DNA of 64,000 bases from positions 88,509,267-88,573,266 of the forward strand of contig OY740770.1 in NCBI GenBank assembly GCA_963513935.1, in the 5' to 3' direction. Made by a program: the position numbers and the translations under genes. Positions 1 through 13,700 of the stretch are shown here, one piece after another (position 1 is the stretch's first letter; every line of letters starts with the position of its first letter). This stretch comes from Aphrophora alni. Taxonomy: Eukaryota; Arthropoda; Insecta; Hemiptera; Aphrophoridae. The notes under the pieces were generated by a model that was not told the origin of the DNA, ran no database searches, and saw nothing but the letters and a program-made list of their open reading frames with translations.

Positions 1-3000
1 ATTTTCAAAATAACCTCGCCGCGGCAGAGTGTCACAACCTAGCGCTATGAACGTCTACTTGAGTCAAGTAGTGTTTTTCTACTGTTAGCAACAAAAAATG
101 TTCTAAACTTGGTTGTGAAAGATTGAAACATTACCTTTACAATGATATATAATACATTTTGATAATATAATATCTACTAGGATAAAAGTTGAATTGAAAA
201 AAATGTAATTTTTAGCGTGTAAAAATGAGTTAAAATTCTTGATTTTGTTTCATTTTTATATAATAAAAACTATAACAGATAGGAAGATTTGAAAAGCACA
301 GATCGAAAGAGAAAGATGAGATCTATCCAACAGTGTTATGGTGGATCTGTTTGACAGAAATATCGAATTGGGAATATTAGACAAACATTACGTAAGTTTT
401 GTTTACAAGAGCTCAGTGCAAATCTTTGACGATACATATCAAAAATATGAAAACTAGCAATTTCTGGAATATTGTTTATAACTTATGTGGTATTTTTTTT
501 GCATGATTATGCATCTACCGAACATTAGCTTTTCAACGGTATTTTATTTATTGCGATAGGACGATTGTAGGTGGGCGAAATGTTGAATTGCAAATTACGT
601 GTTTTACGGTCGATGAACGACCGACGGATGGGTCGTTGTGGGTAGTTCGACGCGTGGAGGGTTAAAAAAATCATGAACAAAACATTAAAAAAAAAACTTC
701 TTTATCCTACTTTTAAGCTTTCTCAAAGCTAACTTATCAGTCGGAAGACTGTGATACTGCTCATCAGATATTCAAGCAATGCTCATTCTTATACAGCTAC
801 CTACCTATTCCTCGTAATCACTTTCTTTATACTACACCCCCGATTTTTAGCATGACCCATCAAGAACCAATTCTTATTATTATACATTCTATGTCTCTCT
901 TTCTTTGTTTCTTATATATTGTCACAAGTTTAATAACATTCTAAATATATTGATATTTTATTATTGTTGGTCCTTTTGTCCCGGTTATTCCTTAATGCGA
1001 ATAAGCTGTAATGTTCACCATTGAGGGTTTGTATATAAACTAAATTACAAATCGGAGTAAGTCTGTTATCTTTAATATGTTTTAAAATGTTAATCAGCTG
1101 TACCCAATGAATCAGTTATGGAACTTGTATCTAGAGACTATAGAGAACACAACTCTTAACTGAATTATTATATCATATACTAAAGTTATATGTAAATCTA
1201 TGAGGGTCATAGAATTTAAAATGACTAACCGGTTTTAGTCTAAGAAATAATTTTGATAACACCAAAGTTATAACGAGTGTGAACATTATATTTCATGTAA
1301 TTTATATGGATATTTTCAGTGAGAATGAAACAATTCAGGGCTTAACCGATAACCCCATTACAATTATTAATGATTAGTGCTCATAAAATATTTCAAACTT
1401 AGCTTTAAATCATTATAGTGTTTGTAGAATGAGGAATAAAGTAAATGTAATAAAGGTATTAATTTATTATAAAGTGTCAATTTAAGGAATTAAACTCAAA
1501 ATATCATTAAACATTAAGATTAATTTTATTAATTGAAGTATTTTTAGTGATATCTGATGGAGTAGAACTATATGAGTTATGAGTGTCTCCACAAAACCGA
1601 AAAGCAAATATCGGAAATTCATGCCCACTAGTTCGGAAGATTTCTGATTGAAGTTAGAGATTAAGAATAATTTGTTTCATAATAAACAAAACATACTAAT
1701 ACTTTATGGGAAACTTTTTGATGGCGAAGAGAGGGGATACTGATTCAAAATTACGTTTTGGACATCTATGGATTATAACTGGCATGACAAACAGCTTATA
1801 TAATTGACCAATAATCAAATTCGTAGGATAACCCACAGTGATGAGAAAAAGTGCTTATGCGAAATTGGTACCAACTTTTGGTTTAATCAACCTAAAGATC
1901 TGAAATTACATATAAAATACTTACATGAACATTGTTTAAAAATTTGGTAGGGATCGGACAATACGTTTACGAATTATGAATGTTTAAATTGTACACTTAT
2001 CTGTTATCTTAAAAGTTGAATATACAGGTATTTTTTTTTTGGTTCTAACCACAATAAAAATAATATAGCATTAACATAAAAAATCGACTTTGACATCAAT
2101 CAACACAAAATTAAACAAGGTATAATTATGGTATAATCTGATTTGTTTTAGGCCACTTGGTTAATTATATATTAATATCCAAACTCGAGTTTCCATACTT
2201 TTGCAACCAACAGTAGTTGGTCTTGAACTTGTTTACAGTTGTATTGCCTCAAAAACATATAACAATTTACACACATTACTTTCTCTCTTATATGTAATAG
2301 AAAGTAATATTTATTATTTATATTTTATAGTATATGAATGTTAATTGCTTGGCTTTTGATACAGCATTGATTGACTCTAAACAGAATTTTTTTCATAATC
2401 TGTATAATATTATTATAATTTATTTCATAATTGGAAATAATTATTTTCAAAGAAATATATCGTTTGAATATTTTGTTACACATTTTATTAGTTTTCTTCA
2501 TTAATAAAAAGGAATCATATTTGCATTATTAAATAAAAATAAAATATTGATATCCATCTGTACATTTTCCCTAGAAAGTGTTTACACATTTTAATATTTA
2601 CACCTTTTAATGTTTACATACACTTTAAACATCTTTTAGCAAACAAAATAATTTTTACTTTTACTTAAGAAGGATAAACCCACAAGCCTAATGTTGTGTA
2701 TATGATGTCTTATGCTCTGATCGAAGTCCACCAGTTCCAGGTAGAGAGCAACACTTCCACACGAAGAAATTCTGGCCAAAGTCAAAGTTATGTTCTAAAC
2801 ATAACTATCACTAAAACATTGTCAGTGTTTTTGGCATAAGTTTATAAGATAAATGTTCAAATCAGAAACAAAACACTTTACAAAGAAAAATAAGGTTACA
2901 CTTTTCTATTTTAAGGAGCAATAAAACTATTCTTAAAATGAAACCAAACTAATATTCTTCTGTATGTATAAGTTTTAGATATGGTTTACACATTTAGGAA

Positions 3001-3010
3001 TAGACATATG
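1..3010. other. AT-rich DNA, probably intronic, no gene recognised
   Basis: No exon of SMC2 or any other gene could be recognised here. Because the first visible SMC2 exon begins with an acceptor site and continues a coiled coil, this stretch is most simply part of an SMC2 intron. It is AT-rich with scattered homopolymer runs. The only GC-richer patches are at 1-60 and about 590-660. The second ends at a TTAA (664-667) and read on the minus strand starts CCCTCC, like a piggyBac terminus, but no convincing partner end was found. Confidence 0.5.
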
Positions 3011-3019
3011 TTCACTACT

Positions 3020-4260
3020 TTCTACCGAAAGCCACCTTAAGTAGTTTGAACTGTGATGACTTGAGTTCGGTTGTCTTTACCAGCAGAAATGCCTTCAATT
3101 CTTCCAAATTACCATTGAGGGACTGGAGTTTTTTCTTTAAGAAGGATCAGATCTTTCACCTTAAAATCGGGCAGTTGACAGACCATTTGTGTAATCTGTG
3201 TAGATATTTAGTGTTCCTAATTGGTTAATTAATTGCCATCATCCAAGATGATTCCATGGAGTGTGGTAAGGTCAGACTCTGGCAAGCTCACTAAAGGTAC
3301 CCCAATTAGAAAATGTCCCGATGTTAACACATCATACTGCTGCGGTTAGAAGACAATGCAGATAATAGTTGTGAATTGAGAATTGTTTCAATACTGGTCA
3401 AAAGGGACAAAGCTCTTCAAATGTCTTAGGTCAGTCACCTGCTATCCTTTTCATCCCCCAAAGTGGGGTGATGAGGATGGATTGAAGTGGCATGAAATGT
3501 TTTGTTAGAAAAGTTTACTAAAGATTTGACCTTCCTTTGGTAATAGGATTTGCAATAAGCCAGCCAGATACCTGGAAGCACCTGTGAAATTTGTGCTGCA
3601 ATCAGTAAATCATATTCACAAAGTACTCTTTCGAGTGATAAATCATTGAAAGCTTCTGATGTCAGATCACATATAGTTTCTAGATCTATAATCGATAGAT
3701 CTGTATCTGGCCTTTGTCGATAGACATACAAATAGGTATAAATATGCTTTTATAAGTTTTTAATTTTGACGTGTTAATTCCTTTTTTAGAAAATGACCTC
3801 GGAAATCTATTTTCAAACTGTGGCCAACACTTTCAAAAGGTTGCCTTGGTGACACTATGGCTGTAGGAATATCACTCATATGAGACTGAAGATTTTTAGG
3901 ACTGAATTTAAAATAGAAGGCATTTTGACAGTCGTGACCGAATGGCACTTCTTATAGATATAATCCAGTACTTGTTTTGAATTAAATATTGCAGAGCTCA
4001 GGGCTCAATCTGGAAATAGCTGTTATGAAAAATAATCAATAAGTAAATCAGTAAAGTGACCTTTCTTTGGAAAGATTGAAGCTCTAGACAAATCAGCGTG
4101 GCGAAGTATTCTCCTCCACCCAAAGAAAGCCAGAGGAGTCAATGAAAGGATTTAGTCCTTGAAGAGAAGACAAAAGTTTCTTTCCTGCTTGAAGAACTTC
4201 TATATCTGCCTTGAAATATTTACCTTGGATTTTCTTTACCCAGATCGTAAATGTCACATT
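3020..4260 (-). pseudogene. Decayed BEL/Pao retrotransposon, pol 3' part (integrase region)
   Basis: Read on the minus strand, pieces of a BEL/Pao pol polyprotein appear in the expected order, broken by stops and frameshifts. At about 4150-4080 there is a block with IDSSGF, the region before the integrase zinc finger. At about 3880-3770 MSDIPTAIVSPRQPFESVG resembles the segment before the first catalytic Asp. DLTSEAF lies near 3650, LTSGHFLIG at about 3327-3285, and at about 3175-3030 a C-terminal block with GRIEGISAGKDNRTQVITV. Orientation is opposite to SMC2. No LTRs, gag or reverse transcriptase were recognised, so this is a truncated relic. Its residues differ enough from the young element at 41-48 kb to suggest another family. 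The match is by eye to known family motifs. Confidence 0.75.
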
Positions 4261-4605
4261 TCACCATAACTTTGCTTTGGTCTATTTTGAGAAAATCCAT
4301 CAAATTAAATGTTCATTCACACTATTAGATTGAACTGACTTTTTTAGTGACTAACACTTTTTTTGGGTTAATGTTTGGTTTTATATATGGTGCGTGAAAT
4401 GGTATTTGAAATATCTATGTACTGTACTGTTATTAATATTGGAATTTATTTTTTGAATATAAACAAAATATTAATTTATAAAGGTATTGTTTTAGTTTGA
4501 TTCAATATAATATAAATTTGTAAAAAAGTAAAAGCAATGCATTTGACTATTTGATGATCCTGTTAGCTGTACTTTGCTTATTCTGTTTATTTTGTTAATA
4601 TACAG

Positions 4606-4749
4606 GAATTTGAAACATTAAAGATGGATATAATTGAGTTAAAGAAAAGTGTAGATACCTGTAAGAGAGAACTTGAACAGAATTCTATGAACTTAGAACA
4701 GTTAAAAGAGACAGCTGCTAAGTCAATGAAATCATTAAATGAAGCAAAG
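4606..4749 (+). CDS. SMC2: SMC2 exon (coiled coil), 48 codons
   Basis: The acceptor is aatatacag before 4606 and the donor is AAG|gtaagc at 4750. The translation starts [18 protein letters not shown] and ends KSLNEAK. It is a heptad-like, Lys/Glu/Leu-rich segment of the long arm that returns from the hinge toward the ATPase head. It is the first exon of the gene visible here. The identity rests on its frame continuity and phase with the unmistakable downstream exons rather than on its own sequence, which is typical of any SMC coiled coil. Confidence 0.88.
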
Positions 4750-7700
4750 GTAAGCCATCTCAATATATTTTTTATTGTAGATGATATTTTCTAGAGTGTT
4801 TAAAATTCGAAAATTATAAATGATTAAAAATTATCTCAGTTTGTTTCAGTTCCAATTTTTCAGTTCATGCAAATTTGGTTCAGTTTGAATTTTCACTTGA
4901 AAAAAAGAATAGATTTGTTTGAAAATAAAATTTAAATTTAGGTAAAGTTCAACTTTAAAAAAATGAAAATTACTTGGTACAATATTGATCGTTAAAATCT
5001 TGATTAGGTAATTCACCATTATTTTATCTCTTTACAGGCTTGACTGTTTGTACTGTTCCTCTAAAAACACAACCTTCCAAAAATGAGAAGAACATAATGG
5101 CTCATTCTATATTATTTAACTGCAACTAAACATAGGGTTATCATAAAAGACACGTGTCACAATACCATCAGTGCATGCGTTCAGCACATGCAATATCATC
5201 ATAAGAACACATAACAAAACTTCCAATATTTATAAGCAGTTTGTCATTGAAATCAAGAAGATTGGTTCATTTTTGCTTATGCCATTTACTATTGAAAATC
5301 TCAGACATCTTTTTTGGTAACCTGTATGTGTAAACATTTGTAAAATATAGAATATAGAAAATGTTTATAGTAAAACGTTAAACACATTCCAACAGTAAGT
5401 AACAGGTTTTCATTCATGAAACTTTTTCTCTCCTCAATATTTACTTTATGGAGAACTCATTAAATTAACAAAAATAAATTTATGATGATTAAGTTATATA
5501 TATGATGTTTCTTGATCAGTGGGCCAAGCTATGGATATATGTTCCTTAGGTCAAACAATTAAGATAATGTGCAGTGAGCCTGACCTCCAATTTCTTTCAT
5601 AAAAATTGATTTGATATATATTTGACCTAATTAAAATTTAAATATTAATGTATTAACTCTTTTTTATTTTATTTTCATATGTCATTTTATAAGACAGTGA
5701 CAGTGATTTTTAGTACTTGTTTTTAGAAATAAATATTTAATTTGAATGATGTGTAATCTGGTGAAATTTCCTCGGCAAACATTTTATTAGGAAGTTTTTG
5801 TTCAAATAAAAAGATTTTTATTCTGATATAGATAAAATAATCCATTTTCCAATGGAATTTTTCAAAATAAATTTTTAATTTAATTAAAGTCAGTTAAGCA
5901 CAAGGATTTCAAATTTGTTTAATTATGATTTTACAATGTATTTTCAAAATAACTTTTAATTGTGTCATTTGTTCTACTTTTTAGTATAAAAAGAGTTTTT
6001 GGCTATAATATTTTAAGGAAATATTTTGACCCTAGGAAACATACTCTCTAACTGCCTACTATAAAGTCCTTTTATACTACCATGGTGCTCCTTTTTTAAT
6101 CATAAAAAAAAATTAAATAGTAATATTATCCAAAACACAATTTGTTATATATCATTTTTATTTGAAAGGTGCCTAGAATTTATCTGTGTAATGAAAAAAA
6201 AAATAGATGTAAAGGTTTTGGAGTAAGTGTATTATGAATAAAAAAATGTGGGAAAAAAAATGAAGAGAAAATACCTTAAATAGCCTATTGAAAAATAAAT
6301 GTTTACGTAGAAAGTGGAAAATAGCTCAAAAGTTAAGTCTATTTTGAAAACTTCACCAAAAATAGTAATATTATGGAAAACACAACTTTTTATATATCAT
6401 TTTTCTCAGATAGATGCTTAGAATTTATGTGTGTAATGGAATAAATTTTAGATGTAAACATTGTGTAATAACCGAAGCAAAAATGTCACGAAAAAGCTTT
6501 TATATACAATACAACAAATAAAAAAAAAAAAAGTTAAGAGATACAAAAGTTTTGTAATGTAGTTGTGAATAAATGTTGATAAAAACATTTAACCATTTTA
6601 TTAGAAAAGATTAATTTTTCGTAAAAAGTGGAAATTGGCAAACAAGTTAGGTTATATTTGTGGTAAAACAATTTGGAATGCTTTCAGTGAAAATATATGC
6701 AGAACAGATATTTAAGAAATGTCATTCAAACAAGGAGCGAGATACACGAGATTTACCGAACATTACAATCAACTCCAATTCAATATTCCACCATCAACTG
6801 GTTGGCCTAGGAATGCAAGAAGAAAATTAGAAATTAAAATTATTTCCCGACATGTAAAGACCATTTTTCCCACCTCAAAATTATTCCAAACTAAACAGTT
6901 CATGTAGGAAAATTATCAGACAACGATGGTTCGACCTTTGAAAGAAATATCAAAATTTAAAAATAACACTTAGAAAAATTTAGCATGATGATTATAGACA
7001 AGATAACGCATAATCACAAGGATTATAAGAATTTATCAGAAGAAACTGATATTTTTAATGGGCAGAACGGAATCTAATACATCAAAATGGTTTTTTGGAA
7101 AAATACATAGGACTCATGAGTAATTCCGTATGAATTAAAAACAAAATCAAGTCCCAAGTACTGATGGGACCATTTGTCTGTGCACGCGGTTCTGACGCTA
7201 CTAGCCGTTCTGTAAAAGTAGGGCTCGCTCACCCAACTATGTTTGTCTACCTTTCGCGACACATACTTACAGTTTACAAGATTTGTAGTGCATATAGAAA
7301 CATGATGTTTACAAACAACTCGAAGCTACATTGAAGACAGGTGAATAATCTACGTCTGGCGTGCCGCGCGGGACCACATGTTTTTGGAAATGAGCGATAA
7401 TCACTCCCCTCTTCCCCGATGCGCCATAGCAAGCCGCACGCACAGACAAATGGACCCATCAGTAAACATGGTTGATTTTATACGTCTTCTTAGAAGATCA
7501 AATCAACAGACACTTTTGAAACTCGTGTTCCAATTGGCGGAAGAAATTCTCATAGATGTGACATAGGATTTTCAGTGCAATTTGTATTAATTAAAATATA
7601 TGTAAAGTATATAGTAATATTTCAATGTACTAAATGAGTTATTTGTTTGTTAATGAGTAGAATTTAATTTATTTAGTGTCCTAGAGAAATATTATTCAAA

Positions 7701-10700
7701 ATTAAATAGTTAGAAACACTATGGTATATAAAAGCATACACACAAAGCACACAATAAACCAAGTAATTTCGAATGTAATTCAAAGCTTGAAATGCTATTG
7801 CTTCAAAAAATATTATTGTTGGCGTCTTTCGGGACAAAAGGATGGTCTTTATATAAGGCGGATTGAATTTAAATTTAGCCAAATAATTATCTCATCCACT
7901 ATCCCTGATCAAGACCAGAAGAATATTTAAACAGTTCATTTTAGTGACATAGTTCGTATTATTCTATCTTCTGCGAAATACAAAACAAAACTGTGAATGA
8001 AAACTTATTGGTGAGATCAATCCATTATCATATTCTATTCTATATAGTTGAGAAAGACAATTACAAAGTCTGAATCAGGAAGACTTTCTATATTCAAATC
8101 TAATATAGACAATTAAATTATTTCAATTTCAAACTCCTGGATTGTAGATATTTTTCACTTCTTCAATACTTCACAGATACTTCACTTGCTCTTTTTCATA
8201 TTTAATTTAACTTACCTAAGACATTTGGGACTTAGTCTAGTTTGTTAATTTATAAATAATTTTGCATGTGTTTCCATAAAAAAATTTGTTGAACTTGTTT
8301 CTAGGTTTATTTTGTTATTTAAATTTTGAGTTTTAGGAGTTTTATGTTTCACATTAATTGTTAATATCAATAATTTACCCAGTTTTTTTTTGTCTTTTAT
8401 TTAACTGTTTTTTAAATATTTATTTAGATTAGATTCAATTTTTGTCTTTCATTACAATTTGGCACCTCAAAATGAGGCTATAGCTATCTATATCTCCATT
8501 TGTGTATTAAATGTTACTTAGGATAGGTTAGGTTACTTAGGATAGACCTGTAACAAATACACTCAAAAAATAAAGTCGAGGAAACGCTGAGACATATATT
8601 ATAACTCAACTACAGTATGTTTATAACTCAATTCTCACTTTTATTTTTATCAGCACTCCATCTAAAATATCTTTTATACAATTAATTATTTGTTAAATTA
8701 TAAACATTAATCATTTTATTCACTTTGTCTAACACACTACCAGTGATTGAAAATGCAAAGGCTTAATTTTTACTAAATCAGTATGGTTTAGTAAAAGATA
8801 AAGGAGTATTACAACCACTATTGAATCAACATGGTTGATTTGGGGGGAGATATATAGTAGCAGGAAAATATCTGGTTTCATGTTGAACAATTTGTTGTAT
8901 TATATACAATTACATTGATGTTGGCCATATAGTACAATGAGGCATTTAAAGTTTAATTGTTTCAGCGCTTGTTTATTCAACCACAACATATGATATACAG
9001 TATGGGAGCTTGTGTTATTGCGTCCAGCGAAGGTAGTTAATGGGTAGTTAAGGAGTTAAAAAGCCATGCCCTTCTCACCTAGACCAAGGTTTAATAATAA
9101 CTCGGTTTATTATAAATAATATATAGTACATAATAAAACTCAGTATTTTGATTTGGTTTGGGTTTGGATTTTTCACTTGGTTAGGTTCGGTTTAAGCCGA
9201 ATTCGGTTCAGTTTTTAAAATAATATTCGGTTTGGTTTGTAAAAGTAGCACCAAATTACTACTATGAGTGGGTTTTATAATTCATAGTCTTCCAGTAACA
9301 GAAAGCAAAACAAGAATATTGAAATTTCAGAATAAATACAGTACTTCATTATTTTATAATAAAATATATTGTGTTTTAGATTTTGATAAGACATAATTTT
9401 ACAAGGCGGCTATTCTAACTACTTAACATAACTTCAAAAACCCATATTTTAGTATTAATATATGTTAACATTTTGTTATTTTATAGGAAGAATTAAAGAT
9501 TGCTCAAGCTAATGTTAAAGAACAACAAAGTCTAATATCAAAGCAAAATAGCGAAATACAAGATATAACAAAGAAGAAAGACAAATTAAACAAAGAAATT
9601 GGTGATTTAAAGTTAAAAATCACTGAGATGGAGCACGAAGCTAAAAGAATCCACGAAGAAGCTATTAATAGTAAATCTAGAGTAAGTATTATTTCAAAAA
9701 CATTATGTTACGTTATTTAGTTGGACTTAATAGTATTGTTCAACAAGAATAATAGTTGTAGTTAAAATAATTTGCAATGTAGCTGACAAATAAATAATAG
9801 CATAGATAGAATAAAACTTGAACACAAGATCTCACAAAAATTACATTTACCTAAATCAAAGTCACCATCCTCAGTGATACATGAGCTACTATAACTAAAC
9901 GATAATAGTTATATCATTATATCGCTGAGGATGGCAACTTTGTCGTTGAAATACTTTTGATTAAGTAGAACGTAATTTTTGTGAGATCTTGTATTCAAGT
10001 TTTATTCTATATAATACTAACTCACAAGTCAAGCTCAATATTATTATTAATATGTAGCCGACACACTGACATGTGTTTCTTTTATTGTTTGATAATCTGT
10101 TATCAGTATGTGCATGTAGCACATTAAACTAAATGAAATAGGTCAACATAGAATCTGGAAGTAAAAATAAACTTCTGAAAACTGTTCAAAACACCGACCA
10201 TTTCAAAATTTACCAACTTTTATTTCTTTAGAAGTACAAATATTTTAAATAAATCTGACCTTAAATGTCAAATTTGATTTAACTTCAATTAAAATTCTGG
10301 TTACTGTAAGGATTATTACTAGATTTTTACTTTCTTCCTTATACATAATACAGAGAATGTTACAAGATGAGTAAAAATTTATATCAAGTATTTTGCAAAT
10401 ATATCGTTTTTGAGGTCTCCTGAGTAAAAAAAAAAGTGGTTTCTAGAATGATGTGTCATCTGTCCAGTCTACAGACCATACACCTGAACTGATTTTAATC
10501 AAATTGGTTATGTGGGTAAATTTTGCTATATCTCTGGACTTTTTTTTCATTTTATAAAAATTTGGTGTTTGTTGCACAAAAAAAATAAAAAACCACTTAT
10601 AACAAATTTGATAAAATTTTACTCAAGTGTAAGCCCTTAAGGATCTAAACAAAATGTATTGGTCATCATCATTAAAAAAACAAATTGATGTGAGAGTTCT

Positions 10701-13700
10701 CAGTAAAATTGATGTTTTTTGTTCTCTGTGTATTTTTGGATGTTTTTTGCACAGCTACTACCCGAATATGAATCATATCTCAGTAAGTTACAAGACTTCA
10801 TGTTTGAAAGCCATACTTTTCTACGGTGCACTAACTCAGAGATGTTTCTTATTTTTGATGTTTCTATTAATTTGGAACATAAGATCCCAGTTTTGTTGTG
10901 TCATATGGGATCTCAGGCTATAAACAATTAACAAGAATTTCAACGGAGTGTAACACCCGTGTAAAACATTTGCAACAATGTTTGCTATTACTACATGCGG
11001 TTGTTAAAATGTATTTCATAAGGTTTGAACAATACTTGTGCACATTAAAAACCATGTATAAACCTTCTCTATTTGTGTTGAACAGTGACTTACTAAAAAC
11101 AGTGTCTATGTACGATTATACAAATCGTCAGCAAGGCCATTATTCATCAAACAATACTTGAGTATTTTAGTTTTAGTTAGACTATAGCTAGAGTTATATA
11201 TGTACAATTTTTCTGTTTGTTCTTTCTTTTGAAATATACATTTATCATATCTTAAAAATACATTATTTCCATTGTTAATTGTACAATGAAAATTTATTTC
11301 TTAGAAGATTATTTAATTAATGTTCTCTAAAAAAATACTTAACAAAAAAGAGTCAGAAGCTAATAAAAAGGGGTTTTGTTTTCATTATATATTATTATTA
11401 AAAAAACTACTTTTTATGTTTTGTTTTGAATGTTCATTAAATAAGTTTTGTTTATTAATGAACTATCCAACAGCTGTTATTTTAAACCTATATCCAAACA
11501 GTGTTACAAGCATAGTAAAACATAACAACTGTATTCAGCAATTATAATAAAACAAATAGTCCACCTTCCATATATTCTTAAAAGGCGTTAGTCAATCTAG
11601 GGTTGAATTTTCTTATTTTCAGCATCCTCTGATTGAGCCAACAACATCTAAACACATCTTTTTAGTGTTTGTAGTCTGTGTACAAGAGTGAAAGTTTATC
11701 CACCATTTCCTTTCTTTATTGACCGTTTTAACATAAGCCTACCATTATTAATAGTTGTATTCTATTCTGATTGCAGTTACAAGATATATTTAACAAAAAT
11801 CCATGGATAAAAACGGATCGTGAATATTTTGGAGAAAGTAATGGAAAGTATAATTTCAAATCTTATAATATGCAGGAATTAGGACAGAACATTAAAAAAT
11901 TAGAAGAAAAAAAGGAAAAACTTAGTCGTACTGTTAACACAAAGGCTATGAATTTACTGGGGAAAGAAGAAGAACAGGTGACAATAGTTTTTGGTTTTAT
12001 TAACAGTACATAGGATTTTAAACTTATTCTTTTACAGTAATTAATAAAATAGCATTTTATTATAAAATTTGTTGTGTAAATCCAAAAATTAGTTTAATTG
12101 TATAGTACAATAGGTATGGCATTATCTATGTAATCTGAATGAAAATAACATCTGGCCACATGTCTTCTTTACTCATTATTTTTAATTTTTTTAAGATAAT
12201 GAGACAAATGATCTTACAATTGTTTTTAGCATGAAAAGCTAATATAATAAGGGTCTAATGTGAAAAAAAAATCTTATAAGTTTTTTCATGTATATAATTT
12301 CAGGCAAAATAAATTATAATAGTTGATGTTATCAGGACATGGTTTCCCAAATACTTTCTTAAATAATCTGGTATTACTACATATGTGCTATATTTATTTT
12401 GAATTTACATTTTAAAAACCATAAATATTATTAAATATAAAATTTTGAATCATTCACACTTGTAAATTAATATATGACAAAAATGAAGGAAACGGACATT
12501 TGCAGAGATTCAAAACATTCAGAACCATCAAAATAATGTTTATACTCTATAATTGTAAAGAAAACATACCATAGATGGTAATTTTAGACTAAAATCCAAG
12601 ACTTATTGCTTATGCTCTACATTACATCCTCCTTTTGCTAATACAGATAATTTTCTGTTTTTGATGTCTTCCAGTATGTAGTTCTCAAAAATAAATGAGT
12701 AGTTATTCAATATGAATTAATATAGGCACTCAATTTTCCTTTAAATACTGACTATAAATACAAATTTATATACTAAGTACTTAATAACATAAGGCAAAAT
12801 AACATGAGGAATGAGTTTGTTCAACGAAGACTATGTTTGTCATGATTTCTAAACATTATTAACTAAATAATCTAGATCGTTTATATTTACATAGTTTAAC
12901 TTATTCAGGCAGCACCATTGTAAAAGTGTTATCATATTGCCTGTTTTTAACCACTTTAACTTACTCAATTACCACTGGTCTAAGCGGTCATCGTGTTGCC
13001 AGTTTTTATCCACCTCAACTTGATGTTTTGCACTTAAGTCTAAACCTTATGTGTGTTATTTTACAATATGAACAACTTAAAAATAAATAAAAGTAACCAT
13101 ATTAGTACATTCTTTTTTAGAAGAATGAGGAAACAAAATACATGGTGCAATGAGATATTTAAACATTTTCTTTCTTTCTTTCTTTTTTTCTTGTATGTAG
13201 ATAAGTTTAGCAGCAAATGGAAAAGAATATTACAAACTATATTGTTTTCTGAAAATAATAAGAGAAACAAAACCAACAGAATAAAGTCGAGTCAAGATGT
13301 ATTTAGTTAAAACTTGCTTTGCTAAGAGGGACTATCGTAAGGCAATTCTGTTTTCTTAGCCTCTGGCAGATTAGGGCAAATTGAAGTTTAACAATCACTT
13401 TTGGACCTCACTTTTAAACACAAAAACAGTTTTTGTGATTATGTTAACTAATTATTCAATTGCACATAGGAGGGGAGAGGGGGTATTAATTAAACAGAAA
13501 CACCTCCTTAACTAAAGACACAAATAGGAATGAAACAGTCCAACAAAATTCTGCAAGGGGTTATGCAATAATTGTGTTTTTATACATTGAACAATTTCTA
13601 GTGAGAACATCTTGAATAATGTAATATTTTGAACATTTATTTATTTTTTGCAAGGACCAATAATTACTTCTCTATACAGCTTTAATAATAATAAACCTAA

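Larger units (their letters stand above)
4750..9486 (+). other. SMC2: SMC2 intron, 4,737 bp, phase 0
   Basis: GT-AG intron. It contains a diverged tandem duplication (6115-6660) and a foldback element (7159-7464). The rest is AT-rich with poly-A/T runs and no recognisable coding. A GGTT/CGGTT-rich patch at about 9140-9240 is low-complexity. Short TTAGG-like words near 8515-8545 are too few to be a telomeric array. Confidence 0.8.

Noticed and set aside
8510..8550. TTAGG-like words resembling insect telomere repeat
   Set aside because: Only two or three irregular units, not an array.
10654..11161. Overlapping 70-89-codon open frames
   Set aside because: No domain, AT-driven residue composition, and mutual overlap in different frames within an SMC2 intron.
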